64,000 nucleotides of DNA from Yamagishiella unicocca (GCA_003116995.1 BDSL01000016.1:62001-126000), one strand, 5' to 3'; positions 1 through 11,768 are shown, counted from the first letter of the stretch. Numbers and translations: made by a program. The notes: generated from the letters alone by a model not told the origin.

Positions 1-1200
1 AGCTTACCGGCCTGCATGCCTGGGTGAACGCTACCTCGGGCGGCGTTTGCCTGAACCCCCAGGGGCCGCTGAAGGGGTACACTATTGTCGCGTCGTTGTA
101 CGACCCAGCTGGTGAGAATGTTTGCCTAGCGGGCACTTTCGAACAGGAGTGCCAATCGCAGCCTGATCCTTCGCCGCCATCGCAGCCATCGTCTCCACCA
201 CAGCCCATCGACCTTGCAAAGCCGCCACCGTCACCTCGTCCACAGCCTCCCCCTCAGCTGGTGGCCACTCACTCATGCCTCCAAACGAACAACGTACCCT
301 TTGCTGTCAGTCCCCTCTACAACTACACCACCGAGTACCTGGGCGCCCCAGCTGTCGCGATGTGTGTTCGGGTGACCACCAAGTCATGCAGGCCGGGATA
401 CTGCTGTCCAATGGACTTTGCGAAGGTACGCAGCCTGGGATAAGTTTATTTTAAAATCCTTTTGCAGCTTTATGACATTTCCCGCCGCATACCTGAGCAA
501 ACACCACATTCGTTTATAACTGTGCTTGATCCCGTCTATTCGATTTAGATCGAGGTTCCAGTATCGGATGCCTGCCGTGGAGACCTTCGTCGGCTCATGG
601 TCAATAACTCTTCAAGGGAGTACACATGGGGTAGGTGACGAACCCATAGGTTGTGTCGCGACTGATGATAGTTCCTTTACGTGATGGTGTCCGTAGGTTT
701 GCTTTATCACCATTCTCCACATCCGTTCCCTTGCAGGATTCCAGACAGACATCAATTCCAATGCCCCGGTCACTACAATTAAGTTTGTGGACTTGACGTG
801 AGTATATGCCTTCGAGTAATAAATGAGTTCCGTACACGTGTATTATAAACGTGTACCATATACCGGTAACCATCATATGATAAATGTCTGGATCTGGTTT
901 CAGCGTAAGCACTCAACTCCCAATGTGATCCATACACGCAGAAGCTTCGACCCTAACGGATCTACTTTCTGCTGGGTAGTCAAGACCGGAGCCTGCAGCA
1001 ACCCTGCCAAATTCTGCTTTAATGGATTCTGCCAGGCAAGTGGAGATGAGCCATAACCGCTTGTCCAGTCACTGAAGTTTCTGCTATGGCACATTAAATA
1101 AGGAAACCGCGTGATGTGTTCCGCGCAGGTCAGCATCTTCTCCTACCCAACAACAACGCCCTCATCTAAAAAGTGCTGTCCGGCCACGATTGTGTTTTAA
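1..1200 (+). CDS. pherophorin, 3' part (copy 1 of 3), partial at window start
   Basis: This is the C-terminal end of an extracellular-matrix pherophorin; its 5' part lies outside the window. Exons read 1-425, 549-630, 737-797, 942-1035 and 1129-1200 (TAA), with the same lengths and phases as the last five exons of the two complete copies downstream. The visible protein starts inside the module that follows the proline-rich rod, passes a short Pro/Ser spacer and ends in a Cys-rich pherophorin (DUF3707-type) domain closing with [10 protein letters not shown]. Exon sequence is close to copies 2 and 3, but introns and several residues differ, so it is the oldest or least converted copy. Its intron 1036-1128 begins with GC rather than GT. 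I am confident of the family; a specific role cannot be given. Confidence 0.85.
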
Positions 1201-1888
1201 TGACGAGTGATTCCCGGCGGCACCATTGTGCTCCACGATTCTTTATACATGCATAATAGGAAGCATTTGGCAGGATTTTATATCTGCGTACTATTTAACA
1301 CTAGGGTGCCATGTTTTAGGAATGCAGCGGCCAGCAGTCCGCTAGTGTCTGGCGCCTTGATATCAGGAATAGCAGGGGACGATGCTCTACCTGCCGCACT
1401 GTAGGTGTAGGTTTTTAGCAACCGCAATTGATTTCGGACGTGGACACTTAGATCGTACATAAAACACGTACAGCACGTGCTCAAGAGCACAACAAACGAG
1501 CTCACTGCGCAATATTACACAACACGGACCTAGCATTTTGTGTGTGGCCGGGCGCGCTTGTTGCGATTTGTTGGGACCGATCGACTGCTTAAATCGCCAT
1601 TTCGCCGTTACACTTCTCAATAGTAAATCTTTTTTCTTTTGGTTTAAGATTATGTGTTATTTGGATCATCATCGTCAATCGGCAGTTGATTACACGGACA
1701 AATTCAGTAAGCTTTGCATTTTAGGCCTATGATCGCCGTTCAATCGCCAGGAACCGCCATCCTTGGATGGATTAGTGATGCACACTTGCTCTTACCGTCG
1801 CGTTTAGGAGACAGTCGTATGGGTCCTGTTCGGGTCGTTATCTATCTCGGCCGACTGGTTTGTTCTTCTTCGCGTGTGTCATCGTTGT

Positions 1889-1944
1889 CAGTCGATGCGC
1901 CCGATGGCTGTACCTTGTGGTCTGGGGCCCACTGTAACGGTTAC
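1889..1944 (+). mobile_element. 5'-truncated LINE 3' tail
   Basis: About 55 bp match the end of the LINE family found at 9.4-12.7 kb: a GCGCCCGATGG block, then a CCCACTGTAACGGTTAC terminus. Only the last part of the 3' UTR is present, as expected from incomplete reverse transcription. Confidence 0.5.
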
Positions 1945-2173
1945 TAGCAGTGGTATCCAAACCATACCCGAGTTGTGTAGTCAGAACTACCGATATGAGA
2001 CATGTTCTTAGAGCAAGTATCCGACCGGCACAGCTTGCAGCCCACCATTACCAAGTGATCATGTAACCCAATTGTACGGTTACCAACTGATGAGAGCGCA
2101 TTGGTAGACTAGTTGCATTCGCGACAGAGTACTTTCACATAACCCGTGCTTTGGGACGGAGTTCACTATACTA

Positions 2174-2233
2174 CAGTGTCAGGCGATGTGCCCGATGGTT
2201 CTACCTCCTGGTCTGGAACCCACTGTAACCGTT
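2174..2233 (+). mobile_element. 5'-truncated LINE 3' tail
   Basis: The segment begins with a CAGTGTCAGGCGATG block and ends CCCACTGTAACCGTTA. It is the same tail as in the 9.4-12.7 kb nest and in the last intron of the third pherophorin. Confidence 0.55.
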
Positions 2234-3390
2234 AATCCACTGAAACAAGCACTTTTGTCAGCCCACTGTAGCAAGCGCTACACCCACAACACTGTAACAG
2301 TGAACCGACCCTTTTAGTACATCTGAAGGCGTTTTGTGCCTGGCAATTTGATGATTAGAGGGAATTTTGCATCCGATATCGGGTTTGGCCGCCATACGGT
2401 TGAAGATGCGGCCACGGTCTCATCTCATGTGTACCAACCTACTTCAACCGGATTAAGACTAGTTCTGGGTCACATAACAGTGGCGTTCAAGAGCACTTTG
2501 GCAGGGAGCATTACTTTTAAGGTCTGGAGCCCACTGTACATTTACAACAACTGGCCGCCGGTCTGTAACGATTACAACAACAACTGGCCGCCAACTGACT
2601 GCACGCATGGCTGGAGCGGTGGTAGGTAGCAAGTAGTGTAGAGGTCGTTGTTGGCCGCTGAAGTGGTTTTACTCCAATTGTCGCGTCCTTCTGAAAGGAA
2701 GGTACCCATGAATACCTCAAGCGCGGCCTGATCGCCTCGGGCAGACGCCTGCAGCAACCCCAGGGGCCAGGCCGCTGGTCTGGGCAGTAAGGTGGATACA
2801 CGTCCTGAGCGGGGCCTACCCTACTCCGCCATCTGCAGCGCAGTAGCAGCTGCTGATATGGACACCCCATTCGCTGTGTCGTATTGCAAGAAAAATTCAC
2901 GGTCTCTGCAAGCAATGCTTTGTCCTGGCGGCATTGCTTTCCGCGACCCTCGTGGCCCACTGTACCGTGGTTAATGCCATTTCATCATGCAGAAAGCCTT
3001 CAGCTTGGATCCTACAGGCTTTAGCGGCACTGGTTTATTGCGATGATTATTCATCGAAATCCACTGGAACCCTTTGTTAGCTCGACCGTGGTAAACCGAC
3101 TTCCTAAGAATTCTGCAAGCTGTGATGGGCGCCTGGAAATGCCTGCCACGGCCTGCCCTGCTGCCCATCAATCACCTACCAGATAGAATCATTCCTTCAC
3201 CTATGTAGGTGATGGTGTCATGGCTTCACCAGTAGAGTTTGACGTATGCATTTTGTCCCGATGATGATGCGCGCCTCCTGTTGATCCCCGCAGCATCGCA
3301 AACCTCTAAGCGACAAGCTTCAAAAGGTGCGAAGCTCTACAAAGGGGGTGCCTGCCTGCCCCTGCCTCCACACCCGCAGGCAGGCTTTCG

Positions 3391-3930
3391 GACTCGCCTG
3401 AAGTGGAACTGGTGCCCGTCGTGTGTACTAAAGCTGCGGCAGCCTCTGTCGCCGCTGCCTCCCTCGCTTTCATCGCCGCTGTCTCCCTCGTCCTAGCACT
3501 GCATCTCCTATACCATTACCGCGCAGGTAGCCCAGCCCCTCAAAACGCCAAGCTGCCTAGCCCCAAACCACCCAGCCCGGTCCCCCCTAGCCCCAACCCT
3601 CCTAGCCCTGCACCTCCCTGCTCCGTCAGCGCATGTGCCTCAAGTCTCCTTTCAGCCTGGGGGTAACCCACTGTTCGCGCTCTACCGCCCGTCGTAGAGC
3701 CAGCTGCGCATCTCCACAGGATGAAAGCTTGCAATGTATGCAATTTACCACCGGTCGATATATCAAACGCGGGCCCCTCCGTCGCCATGCTCAGGGGGCC
3801 ACTGTCCCTGCCGGTCCCGCCCCATCGCACCCATGCTCGTGCTTTCGCGCCTCAATGCCGATGGCAACGCGCCTCCAGGGTGCGGCCGCGACCACGGTAC
3901 AGCGGTGGGGTCAGGGCCTGACGTTTTTGT
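3391..3930 (+). pseudogene. decayed pherophorin fragment
   Basis: From about 3396 the DNA closely follows the exon that opens the proline-rich part of the intact pherophorins (the WCPVC...KLRQP...SPLPP region), but single-base changes and frameshifts disrupt it: the equivalent of [11 protein letters not shown] is in one frame and the later [12 protein letters not shown] and PAPPCSVSAC segments are in another. After about 3640 it still resembles the start of the CSVCAYV module and then fades. The long proline rod is missing. I read it as a relic of a fourth pherophorin of this cluster. A short expressed gene is unlikely because no single frame holds the whole similarity. Confidence 0.65.
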
Positions 3931-4195
3931 CTTTCATTGCTCTGCTATGGTAATTGGGCTAGGCTAGGCAGAGCTGGGCCAGCACGTATTGGACAGTCGC
4001 CTCGCGGTGCACTCGCTGGGTCGGGTAGGGCCGGGCTTTTTTCCCTTTCCGATCGTTTGCCAAATTTCAACAAGGATGAACCGACCCAGCGTTGCGAGTC
4101 GCTCTTTTGATTTTTGCTGCGCCAAATAGTCGTTGCTTCCCTGTGATACCCTGTACACTTGTTAAAGTTCAAACACAGGCTGACAACTAGAGTCC
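3931..4195. other. short spacer upstream of pherophorin copy 2
   Basis: No gene or repeat was recognised between the pherophorin relic and the conserved upstream block of copy 2. Confidence 0.4.
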
Positions 4196-4687
4196 GCTCG
4201 TAAGTTCAGAGGCAGTTCACATCGGTGCAGGTTCCCGCTCCCTCCAACAAAGGCCACCCCCTGTTGTACAGCCGGGATTAACCGTCATGTTGTCCGTCCG
4301 GAAATGCTGCATATAGCGCCACTTAAAAACCACGTCTATTGACGGAAACCATAGGTTCTTGCTTGTTTACTTTCGGGTCGAAGACCTTGAAGTACACCGG
4401 ACGGCGCTGGGTTAAACCCATTCAAACCACGATAACTAGTTACCGGTACATTTTTAACACTGTTTTGCAATAGTTGCTGCGCAATCACTGGACTAAGCTA
4501 ACGGAGTAAGATATGGATTTGTATTTGTATTGTACTAGAGCTGGCTGTAGCCTTCGTAGCCGTTGGATTCGGAAGCTTCGCACTACCTACTTCGCGACAC
4601 CTACTTAATCTTGTGCTCACCCTCAAATTCCCTATCTAAACCATCATTCTGACTTGCTTAATCTTACAGAGGCGACGCCAAGCCAAA
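4196..4687 (+). promoter_or_regulatory. 5' flank shared by pherophorin copies 2 and 3
   Basis: This upstream block has a diverged but alignable counterpart at about 14086-14576 in front of copy 3. Shared stretches include the segment around GTAAGTTCAG, a CCCCCTGTTGTACAGCCGG block, and a later block GCCGTTGGATTCGGAAGCTT about 110-130 bp before the ATG. Conservation against a diverged background suggests promoter and 5' UTR function, but I could not name a specific element or transcription start. Confidence 0.4.
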
Positions 4688-7600
4688 ATGGCACGCGGCC
4701 TGGCCCTGCTGCTGCTCTGGGCCACCGCAATCCCTTTCGTATTCGGTAAGCCGTCGTTTCACTCCGCCACTCATTAAGGATATGTCGTCTACCACTGTTG
4801 CGACTCATGTAAGAAGTATATTATTTTATGACAACCTCACCTACGACGGATGTAAACGTTTTCCCGCCTTTTCCAGCCGCCTTACCTGCTGTATCCTTGT
4901 CCCTTGCAGTTGCCTCTATCGACGCCAACAATGATTTGGCTATGCGCTCAGCTTCTGTGTTTCCGTGGTGCAAGTGCACGACCTACGATTGCAATTGCAG
5001 CCCTTACAAGGTTTCTCTTCTTGACGTCGCGGTGAGAAATCGTCATCTTGGCGCGCCAAACCGGCTGTCCCACGATCGTTGCACTTGTCCACATCCCCTG
5101 CCAGTCCCAGTACAGGGACCTAGTTTCGCTGCCCCATCGAAATCAGAGAGGTCCACTTGATTGAATTTATATCCTTTTTTCCTTGACGCAGTTTCTGAAT
5201 GCCTCCGTAACCAGGACCTGCTTTACGGTCGACTATGTTGGCTGCGACACGTCGTTGCCCTGCTGCACTGGGTTACTGAACTCTGTTGACAAGTTGGTGT
5301 TTGAGACGACGCCACAGTGTGGTGTAAAATCGAATATCATCAATGTTACCTTCAACGGCGCAATTCATGCGTCTTGGAACCCGTATTTCCATTCGTCAGG
5401 TGGGTTCTACCTAGGCCTTGTACCTGGTTTAACATGCACTTTGTGTGTCTATGCTCGTCAACCTTGGATCGTTGCGTGTCGCAGCCATCGACAGCGGATA
5501 CGAACTGAAGATCTATAACCTGAAGAAGGACAACGCAACATTCTCTGGTGGAAGAGTTTGCATTGCCACTCGCAATGCGTGCCGTACCATGGCAGATTTT
5601 TGCAAGGGCTATGGTGCATCTGGCGAGTGCAAGTGAGTACCTATGGTAGTGCACCTAATGCTCCCGACCTGACGTAGTGTCTGTCGCGCCCAGCTAATAA
5701 AATATAACGTGTCAAACTGGCAGGTATTCATTCTCAGACTCCTCTGAAGGAAACTGGTGCCCGGTGTGCTCACCAAAGCTGCGGCAGCCTCCGTCGCCGC
5801 TGCCTCCTTCGCCTCCCCCACCCTCGCCCTCTCCGCCGATGCCTCCGCCTCCCTGCTCGGTGTGTGCATATGTGGAGATCAAGCCCCCCGCTGATCTGCA
5901 TGGCAAACCACTGTACACGTTTGGTGCTGGTGGCGCATCCTGCAATGACACATTCCAATTCATCGTCAATGATATCCACTCCAACGCAATTGCGAATAAT
6001 GTCAGCATCAGCGTGCCATTTTCCTTGGCATCTTGCTCGTTGGTTTACGATAACACTTCGTCACCTCCCAGCTACCCGACCATCGAGGTCTGTGGCACGT
6101 TCTCGTCATCTAACGTAAGCATCAAGCTGACGGACTGGCTGACCAGCGATTCCACTGGCCTTCACTCCTGGGTCGGCTTCGTCACTGGCGGAGTTTGCCC
6201 TAACTCCCAAGGCGTCCTCTCTGGTTACACAATCTCGGGCAGCATGTATGATCCAGCAAGTAACAGTGCCTGCCTTTCGGGTTCCTTCACGCAAGAATGT
6301 AAGTCAGAGCCGGACCCCTCTCCTCCATCTCTTCCACTCACACCACCCTCGCCGGTTCCTCTGGCGCCGCCCTCTTCGCCACCACCCTCGCCTCCACCAC
6401 CTCCCCCGCCACCACCGCCTCCGCCACCTCCCTATCCTCCACCGCCGCCCCCGCCTCCGCCGCCCCCACCACCTCCCTACCCCCCTCCGCCTCCACCGCC
6501 GCCTCCGCCGCCCCCACCACCTTACCCACCACCACCACCTCCGCCTCCGTCTCCACCTCCGCCTCTTTTGCCTCCTTTACCAGCCCCACCGTCGCCTACT
6601 CCCCCGTCGCCTGTTCCTCCAGCGCAGCCACTACCACCGCCGCCTTCACCACTTCCTTCATCACCGCCTCCGCCGTCTCCAGAGCCTCCGTCACCCCCGC
6701 CTCCTTCTCCACTCCCCCCATCGCCACCACCACCCTCTCCTGAGCCGTTTTCACCTCCACCCCCTTTGCCTAGCCCTCCCTCTCCTAAACCCCCTCGTTC
6801 CCCTCCACCACCTCGGCCTCCACGGTCTCCGCCTCCATCTCCCCCGCCCTCGCCACCCCCGCCTTCGCCACTGCCTCCCTCACCGCCCCCTCCGTCGCCT
6901 CTTCCACCGTCGCCTCCGCCTCCGTCGCCCCTTCCCTCCACACCGCCGCAGTTGCCGTCAGCGCCTCCTATTTATACCCCATTCCTTCCTCCAACAATGC
7001 CTACTACACCTGAATCTCCTTCAACACCACCGCCACCTTCGCCTCCCCCTGTACCGCCTCCGCCCTCGCCAACGCCGCCCGCACCTCCCCCTCCTTCACC
7101 TTTGCCTCCTAGTCCCCCACCACCTTCACCCGTGCCTCCGTCACCACCCCCGCCGTCTCCACTCCCTCCATCGCCGCCTCCGCCCTCACCGGAGCCTCTG
7201 TCACCGCCTGCTCCTCCACCGCCGCCACCACCGCCGCCGCCACCGCCATCACCTCTCCTTCCTGTCTCACCGCTTCCTCATAGCCCTGCACCTCCAAGCC
7301 CCAAGCCGGCATCTCCGCTCCCAAGCCCGACGACTCCTAGCCCTCCACCCCCCTGTTCCGTCTGTGCCTATGTCTCCATTGCTCCCCCTCCCAGCCTTGG
7401 CGGAACGCCCCTTTTCACGTTCGGCAACGGTGGCCCGTCTTGCAGCCAGATTGCCGACTTCATTTTGGACGACATCACAGTGAATGCCGCAGCCCTGAAC
7501 GCTACCATTATTACTCCATTCCAACTTACAATCTGCTCAACGGCATACGACAGCACTGTTAGTCCCCCAGTTGTCCCTTTCATTGAGATTTGTGGTTCAT

Positions 7601-8685
7601 TCGCGTCCTACAAGGACGGTGCCGTAATGATGGACTGGCTCAATGTTAACGAGCTTACCGGCCTGCACGCATGGGTGAACGCGACTTCGGGCGGTGTTTG
7701 CCTGAACCCCCAGGGGCCTCTGAAGGGGTACACTATTGTCGCGTCGTTGTACGACCCAGCTGGTGAGAATGTTTGTCTGGCGGGCACTTTCGAACAGGCG
7801 TGCCAATCGCAGCCTGATCCTTCGCCGCCATCGCAGCCATCGTCTCCACCGCAGCCCATCGACCGTGCAAGGCCGCCACCGTCGCCTCGTCCACAGCCTC
7901 CCCCTCCTCAGCTGGTGGCCACTCACTCATGCCTCCAAACGAACAACGTACCCTTTGCTGTCAGTCCCCTCTACAACTACACCACCGAGTACCTGGGCGC
8001 CCCAGCTGTTGCGATGTGTGTTCGGGTGACCACCAAATCATGCAGGCCGGGATACTGCTGCCCAATGGACTTTGCGAAGGTATGCCATTCACCTAAGAGC
8101 TGTTTTACAATTGTTTCATATTACTTTGACAGTCACTGAATAATGAAACAAATTGCAGATTGAGGTTCCAGTTGCCGACTCGTGCCGAGGGGACCTCCGG
8201 CGCCTCATGGTCAACAACAGTTCAAGGGAGTACACATGGGGTAAGTGATTGAGATTTTGATGACGCTATACATTTTTATGTTTCTGATCCTAATGCCTCA
8301 ATGGTATGCAGGTTTTCATACGGACATCCACACCAACGTTCCCGTCACCACAATCAAGTTCGTCGACTTGACGTGAGTTGTACGTACGTGTGGTAAGGCT
8401 GCTGTATTCGGTTGGGTACTTTACTGAATCCATTCCACTTGCCACCTGTCCAGGAGCACTGACCCGAACGGAGCTACCTTCTGCTGGGTGGTCAAGGCCG
8501 GAGTCTGCAGCACCCCTTCCAAATTTTGCTTCAACGGGTTTTGCCAGGCAAGTTTACTTGATGGTGTGACATCGTTGCATTGCAGCCTCTGATCATGTTT
8601 GTTTGCCGCGCAGGTCAGCATCTTCTCCTACCCGTCACCAACGCCCTCATCCAAGAAGTGCTGTCCGGCCACGATTGTGTTTTGA
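4688..8685 (+). CDS. pherophorin with long hydroxyproline-rich rod (copy 2 of 3)
   Basis: Predicted secreted matrix glycoprotein of about 1066 residues. Exons: 4688-4745, 4910-5031, 5192-5399, 5485-5632, 5724-8079, 8159-8240, 8312-8372, 8454-8547, 8614-8685. Start: ATG in a GCCAAAATGGC context followed by a signal peptide ([14 protein letters not shown]). Domain order: N-terminal pherophorin domain (about 30-195, [13 protein letters not shown] to WCPVC); a module beginning CSVCAYVEI (223-372); a Pro/Ser rod of about 350 residues with three runs of 14 prolines each ending in Tyr; a paralogous module beginning CSVCAYVSI (about 722-875); a short Pro spacer; and the C-terminal pherophorin domain (913-1066) with paired cysteines in CCP motifs. 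The rod is presumably prolyl-hydroxylated and glycosylated, as in known pherophorins. Intron 8 has a GC donor. Its sequence from the end of intron 1 to intron 7 is nearly identical to copy 3. Confidence 0.88.
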
Positions 8686-9399
8686 TCCATTATTAGCAAT
8701 TTTGACTCCAGTGGTAGAACAATCGGATGGACGCATTCAATAGTTAACAGGACAGGCTTGAAATTTCGAGGGACCGAGAGAGATTAATGATCTGAGTTAT
8801 TCTTATAATCAATGTATTTAAGGACCATCAATCAGCAGGATTATGTTTTGCCGGAGCTGTTGATACGTGACGTTGTTATGGATGAGTCACAGCTAGGATC
8901 TGATAGCTAGAGCCTGATGCATGATGAGTGAGAACTCGAGACTATTACTTTTTTATACTGCTCTTGTGACATATAGCCACCGCTTTACAATTGTGTTCAT
9001 TGCACACGACTTTTGGTGGTCCAATTGACTACCCATTAACAATATAACTTGTGGCTTAGTTATGACCCAGCGCGAAGTTTTATTGATTGTAACGTTTTCC
9101 GATCATTCCAGTGCTCTCCAAAAGCATACCAATCAGCTTGGGGCGATGGATACAGAATTTGGCACCCGCCCGTTGGAGGCCTTGGGGTTCTATGTACCGT
9201 TAAGAGCACATGTGCGGGATCTGCTGGGCGCATCAGCAATTGACGCGTCTCTTCTTACGGAGCACCTCTGAACTATACATAGACGTTCTTTCAGGTTTTC
9301 CGGCCGTTGAGTGTGCATGCGGTTTTCCGGCCGTTGAGTGTGCATGAACCTTACCAACTCTTTATAACCATTCCGCAGGGTTGATTCACTTAGATTTTT
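8686..9399. other. 3' flank of pherophorin copy 2, no gene seen
   Basis: No coding sequence was recognised. The region just after the stop codon shares patchy similarity with the 3' flank of copy 3 (a GAGAGAGAT block and an AGCAGGATT-TGTTTT block). A 26-bp unit containing CCGGCCGTTGAGTGTGCATG is tandemly duplicated at about 9295-9346. Confidence 0.5.
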
Positions 9400-9626
9400 G
9401 TTGTAACGGTTACAGTGGGTTCCAGACCAAGAGGTAGAATCATCGGGCAAATCGCCTGCTGACACTGAGAAAGACGGAGGAGACAAAGACCGACGTGCAC
9501 CGGAACAAGGGCAAACCATCAGAACACCAAATCGACAGGCCGTAGGCACACAGAGCAGCAGTCAGCCCCCCAGGGGGAATTTGCACTAGAAGCTCCCCTA
9601 TCAGGAACTGACCATCAACCAACCTA
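9400..9626 (-). mobile_element. LINE 3' UTR fragment, reverse orientation
   Basis: Read on the - strand this is the last ~225 bp of the LINE 3' UTR, ending in CCCACTGTAACCGTTACAACAA. It abuts a + strand copy of the same family at 9627. Confidence 0.65.
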
Positions 9627-10080
9627 GTGGTCTTCTGGATCGTGTCATTCGCCGTGGGGTGGTGGAGTTTTGGGCCTTGCTGAGGGGCTTTGCTGCGTTG
9701 GGGCTTCCCAAGAAAGGCTGGGACGCAGTGGGGCCTCGGCATCCTTTCTTGCGGGTTGTCGCCAGTCGCCTTGTGTGCGGGGGACCGGCTGAGGTACTGG
9801 TGGATTCGTGATCGGCCCAGGTTGTCTTGGGGAGCTGGTCCTGATGGCTGGCGGCTGGTCCTGATGTTTGCATCGTTCCGGCGCTTCACTGGTTCGTCGG
9901 GTGCTGGGCTGTTAGGTTGGTTGGTGGTCAGTTCCTGATAGGGAAGCCTCTAGTGCCAATTCCCCCTGGGTGCTGGCTGCTGCTCTGTGTGCCTACGGCC
10001 TGTCGATTTGGTGTTCTGATGGTTTGCCTTTGCTCCGGTGCATGTCGGTCTTTATTTCCTCCGTCTTTTTCAGTTTTTTT
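9627..10080 (+). mobile_element. LINE 3' end fragment (end of ORF2 plus 3' UTR)
   Basis: The fragment starts inside the C-terminal ORF2 coding region (GTGGTCTTCTGGATCGTG, also at about 12124) and runs through a stop codon into the 3' UTR. Frame and bases differ from the better copy at 11.8-12.3 kb (for instance a premature TGA region near 9808), so it is dead. Its extreme 3' tail is missing and is replaced by a T-rich junction with the next fragment. Confidence 0.65.
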
Positions 10081-10081
10081 T

Positions 10082-10237
10082 GTTGTAACGGTTACAGTGG
10101 GTTCCAGATCAAGAGGTAGAACCATCGGGCGCATCGCCTGACACTGGACAAGACGGAGGAAACAAATACCGACATGCACCGAAACAAAGGCAAACCACCA
10201 GAACACCAAGTTGACAGGCCGTAGGCATACAGAGCAG
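10082..10237 (-). mobile_element. LINE 3' tail, reverse orientation
   Basis: This - strand copy of the same 3' UTR starts at GTAACGGTTACAGTGGG (10084). It forms a head-to-head inverted arrangement with the + strand tail that follows at 10238. Confidence 0.6.
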
Positions 10238-10303
10238 TTTTCAGTGTCAGGCGATGCGCCCGATGGTTCTACCTATTGGTCTGGAACCCACTGTAACCGT
10301 TAC
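10238..10303 (+). mobile_element. LINE 3' tail, forward orientation
   Basis: About 65 bp run from CAGTGTCAGGCGATGCG to CCCACTGTAACCGTTACAG and directly precede the EEP/RT fragment. Confidence 0.6.
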
Positions 10304-10319
10304 AGCAACAACACCTCCC

Positions 10320-11660
10320 AAAACCGGTCCCAGCCGGGAGGCCAACACCTACCTTAGTCAGCACCCTGTAATCTGTACACAGAAGGGTAATAGGCCGATA
10401 GCTGCCCTGAGCCGTAAGCGCTCCCCGGTTCTTGTACAGGATTGTGATCACGCCATCCAAGAACCCCGGGGGCATCTGGCTGACTGATCCACTGCCGTGA
10501 AGACATCGGCCAACACCGGTGCTATCTGCGTACGGCATGCTTTGTATAACTCCGCGGGAATACCATACTACCCTGGCGATTTGCCCGGGGTGACAGCCTT
10601 CAGTACGGCGGCTACCTCAGCCACCAAAAACTCAGGCGATCCTACACGACACGCCTGGGCCTCCGGAATACGCAGGTCCTGGGCTCGCAGGGGCGCAATG
10701 ACCTCCTCCCGTGCCTCCGATGGCACATGCGGCGGTGCCCTGCACACCTCGCGCCAGTACTCCGCCACCATCTGCGGCAGTCGTGTTGCGTCTGTAACGA
10801 GGCGCCCTGTATCATCCTGCAACGCTACCACCGCCTGCCTTCGTGCCTTGCCCGTAGGGGATGGACCAACGCCGTAAGCCCGCGACTCGGGCGCTCCCCA
10901 TCCCGCAGCCATTCTAGCCTGGCCGTACGCGCATCGGCCGCCCCTGCCGCACGGGCGGCTGCAGCCACTTCTTCTTGCGCTGCCACCAGACCCTGCCAGG
11001 TGTGGGGCCCCTCAGCCGCGCCGTCCTCTACTTCTACGAACGCTGCCCTGCTGGCTGCCTGAACTGCCAACTCCAACCTGACCCCGGGCCGCGATCGTCG
11101 CAACCGGCACTGTCTGTTAAGGGCCCCTGCTAGAGCCCCCATTCTCCGTTTGAACGTCGGCCACCATGCGAGCAGTCCTGGCTGGTCCGCTACACCGGGG
11201 CGGAGGCTGCTCTCCGCCTGCACCCAGTTTATGAACTGCTCCCGGAGGTCTTCATACGCCAAGACGTGCGTGCGCACCCTTGGCATGCCTGGACCTTTAC
11301 CTTTTGCCACCCTCGGTAAAAAGGTTATAACCGTGACCCTATAATCGGACGGGGTGGATGTCTCAATAGTGGACGATACCACGTACGGCAGCATACACAT
11401 GGACACGTACAGCCGGTCAAGCCTTGAGGCTCCCGGCCGGGGCGCTCTGTACATGTGCGATAAGTCTCTTCGTCTAGGGTGCAGCTGACGGTAGGTGTCG
11501 ACCATGCCCGGGCACAGCGTACAAAACTCATTCCCCACCGAGGCCATCCGCACTCCTACCGCCCACCCCTGCCGTTGAGTCGAGGCCTGCATCCGCAACA
11601 AAGTTGAAGTCGCCTACCCACAGCAACTGATCGTCCTCCCTCGCGGCAGCATACACCGGT
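10320..11660 (-). mobile_element. dead LINE fragment: endonuclease end plus start of reverse transcriptase
   Basis: On the - strand the translation shows an apurinic-like endonuclease signature (VGDFNFVADAGLD near 11.6 kb, then SHMYR..ASRLDRLYVS near 11.45-11.4 kb). A linker rich in Arg/Ala/Trp follows, then the opening of a reverse transcriptase (TPGKSPG near 10.57 kb; GFLDGVITILYKN and GSYRPITLLCTDYRVLTKV near 10.45-10.35 kb). The parts lie in different frames with at least three shifts, and the RT stops before its YxDD region, so the element cannot be functional. It lies between two 3'-tail copies whose ends point inward, which suggests later insertions into, or flanking, an older element. 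Confidence 0.8.
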
Positions 11661-11664
11661 GTGA

Positions 11665-11768
11665 GGGTTGTTATTATAACGGTTACAGTGTGTTCCAGAC
11701 CAAAAGTTAGAACCATCGGGCACATCGCCTGACACTGAGGAAGACGGAGGAGACAGAGACCGTGTAGT
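11665..11768 (-). mobile_element. LINE 3' tail, reverse orientation
   Basis: This is a - strand tail copy (ATAACGGTTACAGTGTGTTCC at its edge, CGCCTGACACTG block at about 11727). It separates the EEP/RT fragment from the forward ORF2 C-terminal fragment. Confidence 0.6.

Larger units (their letters stand above)
1201..3390. other. intergenic region with old retroelement tails
   Basis: I found no convincing gene between the first pherophorin and the relic at 3.4 kb. The recognisable content is two short copies of the LINE 3' tail seen repeatedly downstream (about 1889-1944 and 2174-2233) and a weaker one near 2518-2600 with CAACAAC-type tails. The short open frames here have no family signature and no conserved partner elsewhere in the window. 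Confidence 0.6.

Noticed and set aside
2572..2757. Reverse-strand frame with a possible ankyrin-like segment
   Set aside because: Only one degenerate repeat-like stretch, with no neighbouring repeats.
6522..6941. Gly/Glu-rich reverse-strand frames opposite the proline rod
   Set aside because: They are antisense readings of proline codons; no splice or domain evidence.
6248..7483. A 411-codon Arg/His/Leu-rich open frame (and its twin at 16129-17361) overlapping the pherophorin rod
   Set aside because: It is the +1 frame of the CCN-rich proline/serine codons. Composition alone keeps it open, and it has no start context or domains.
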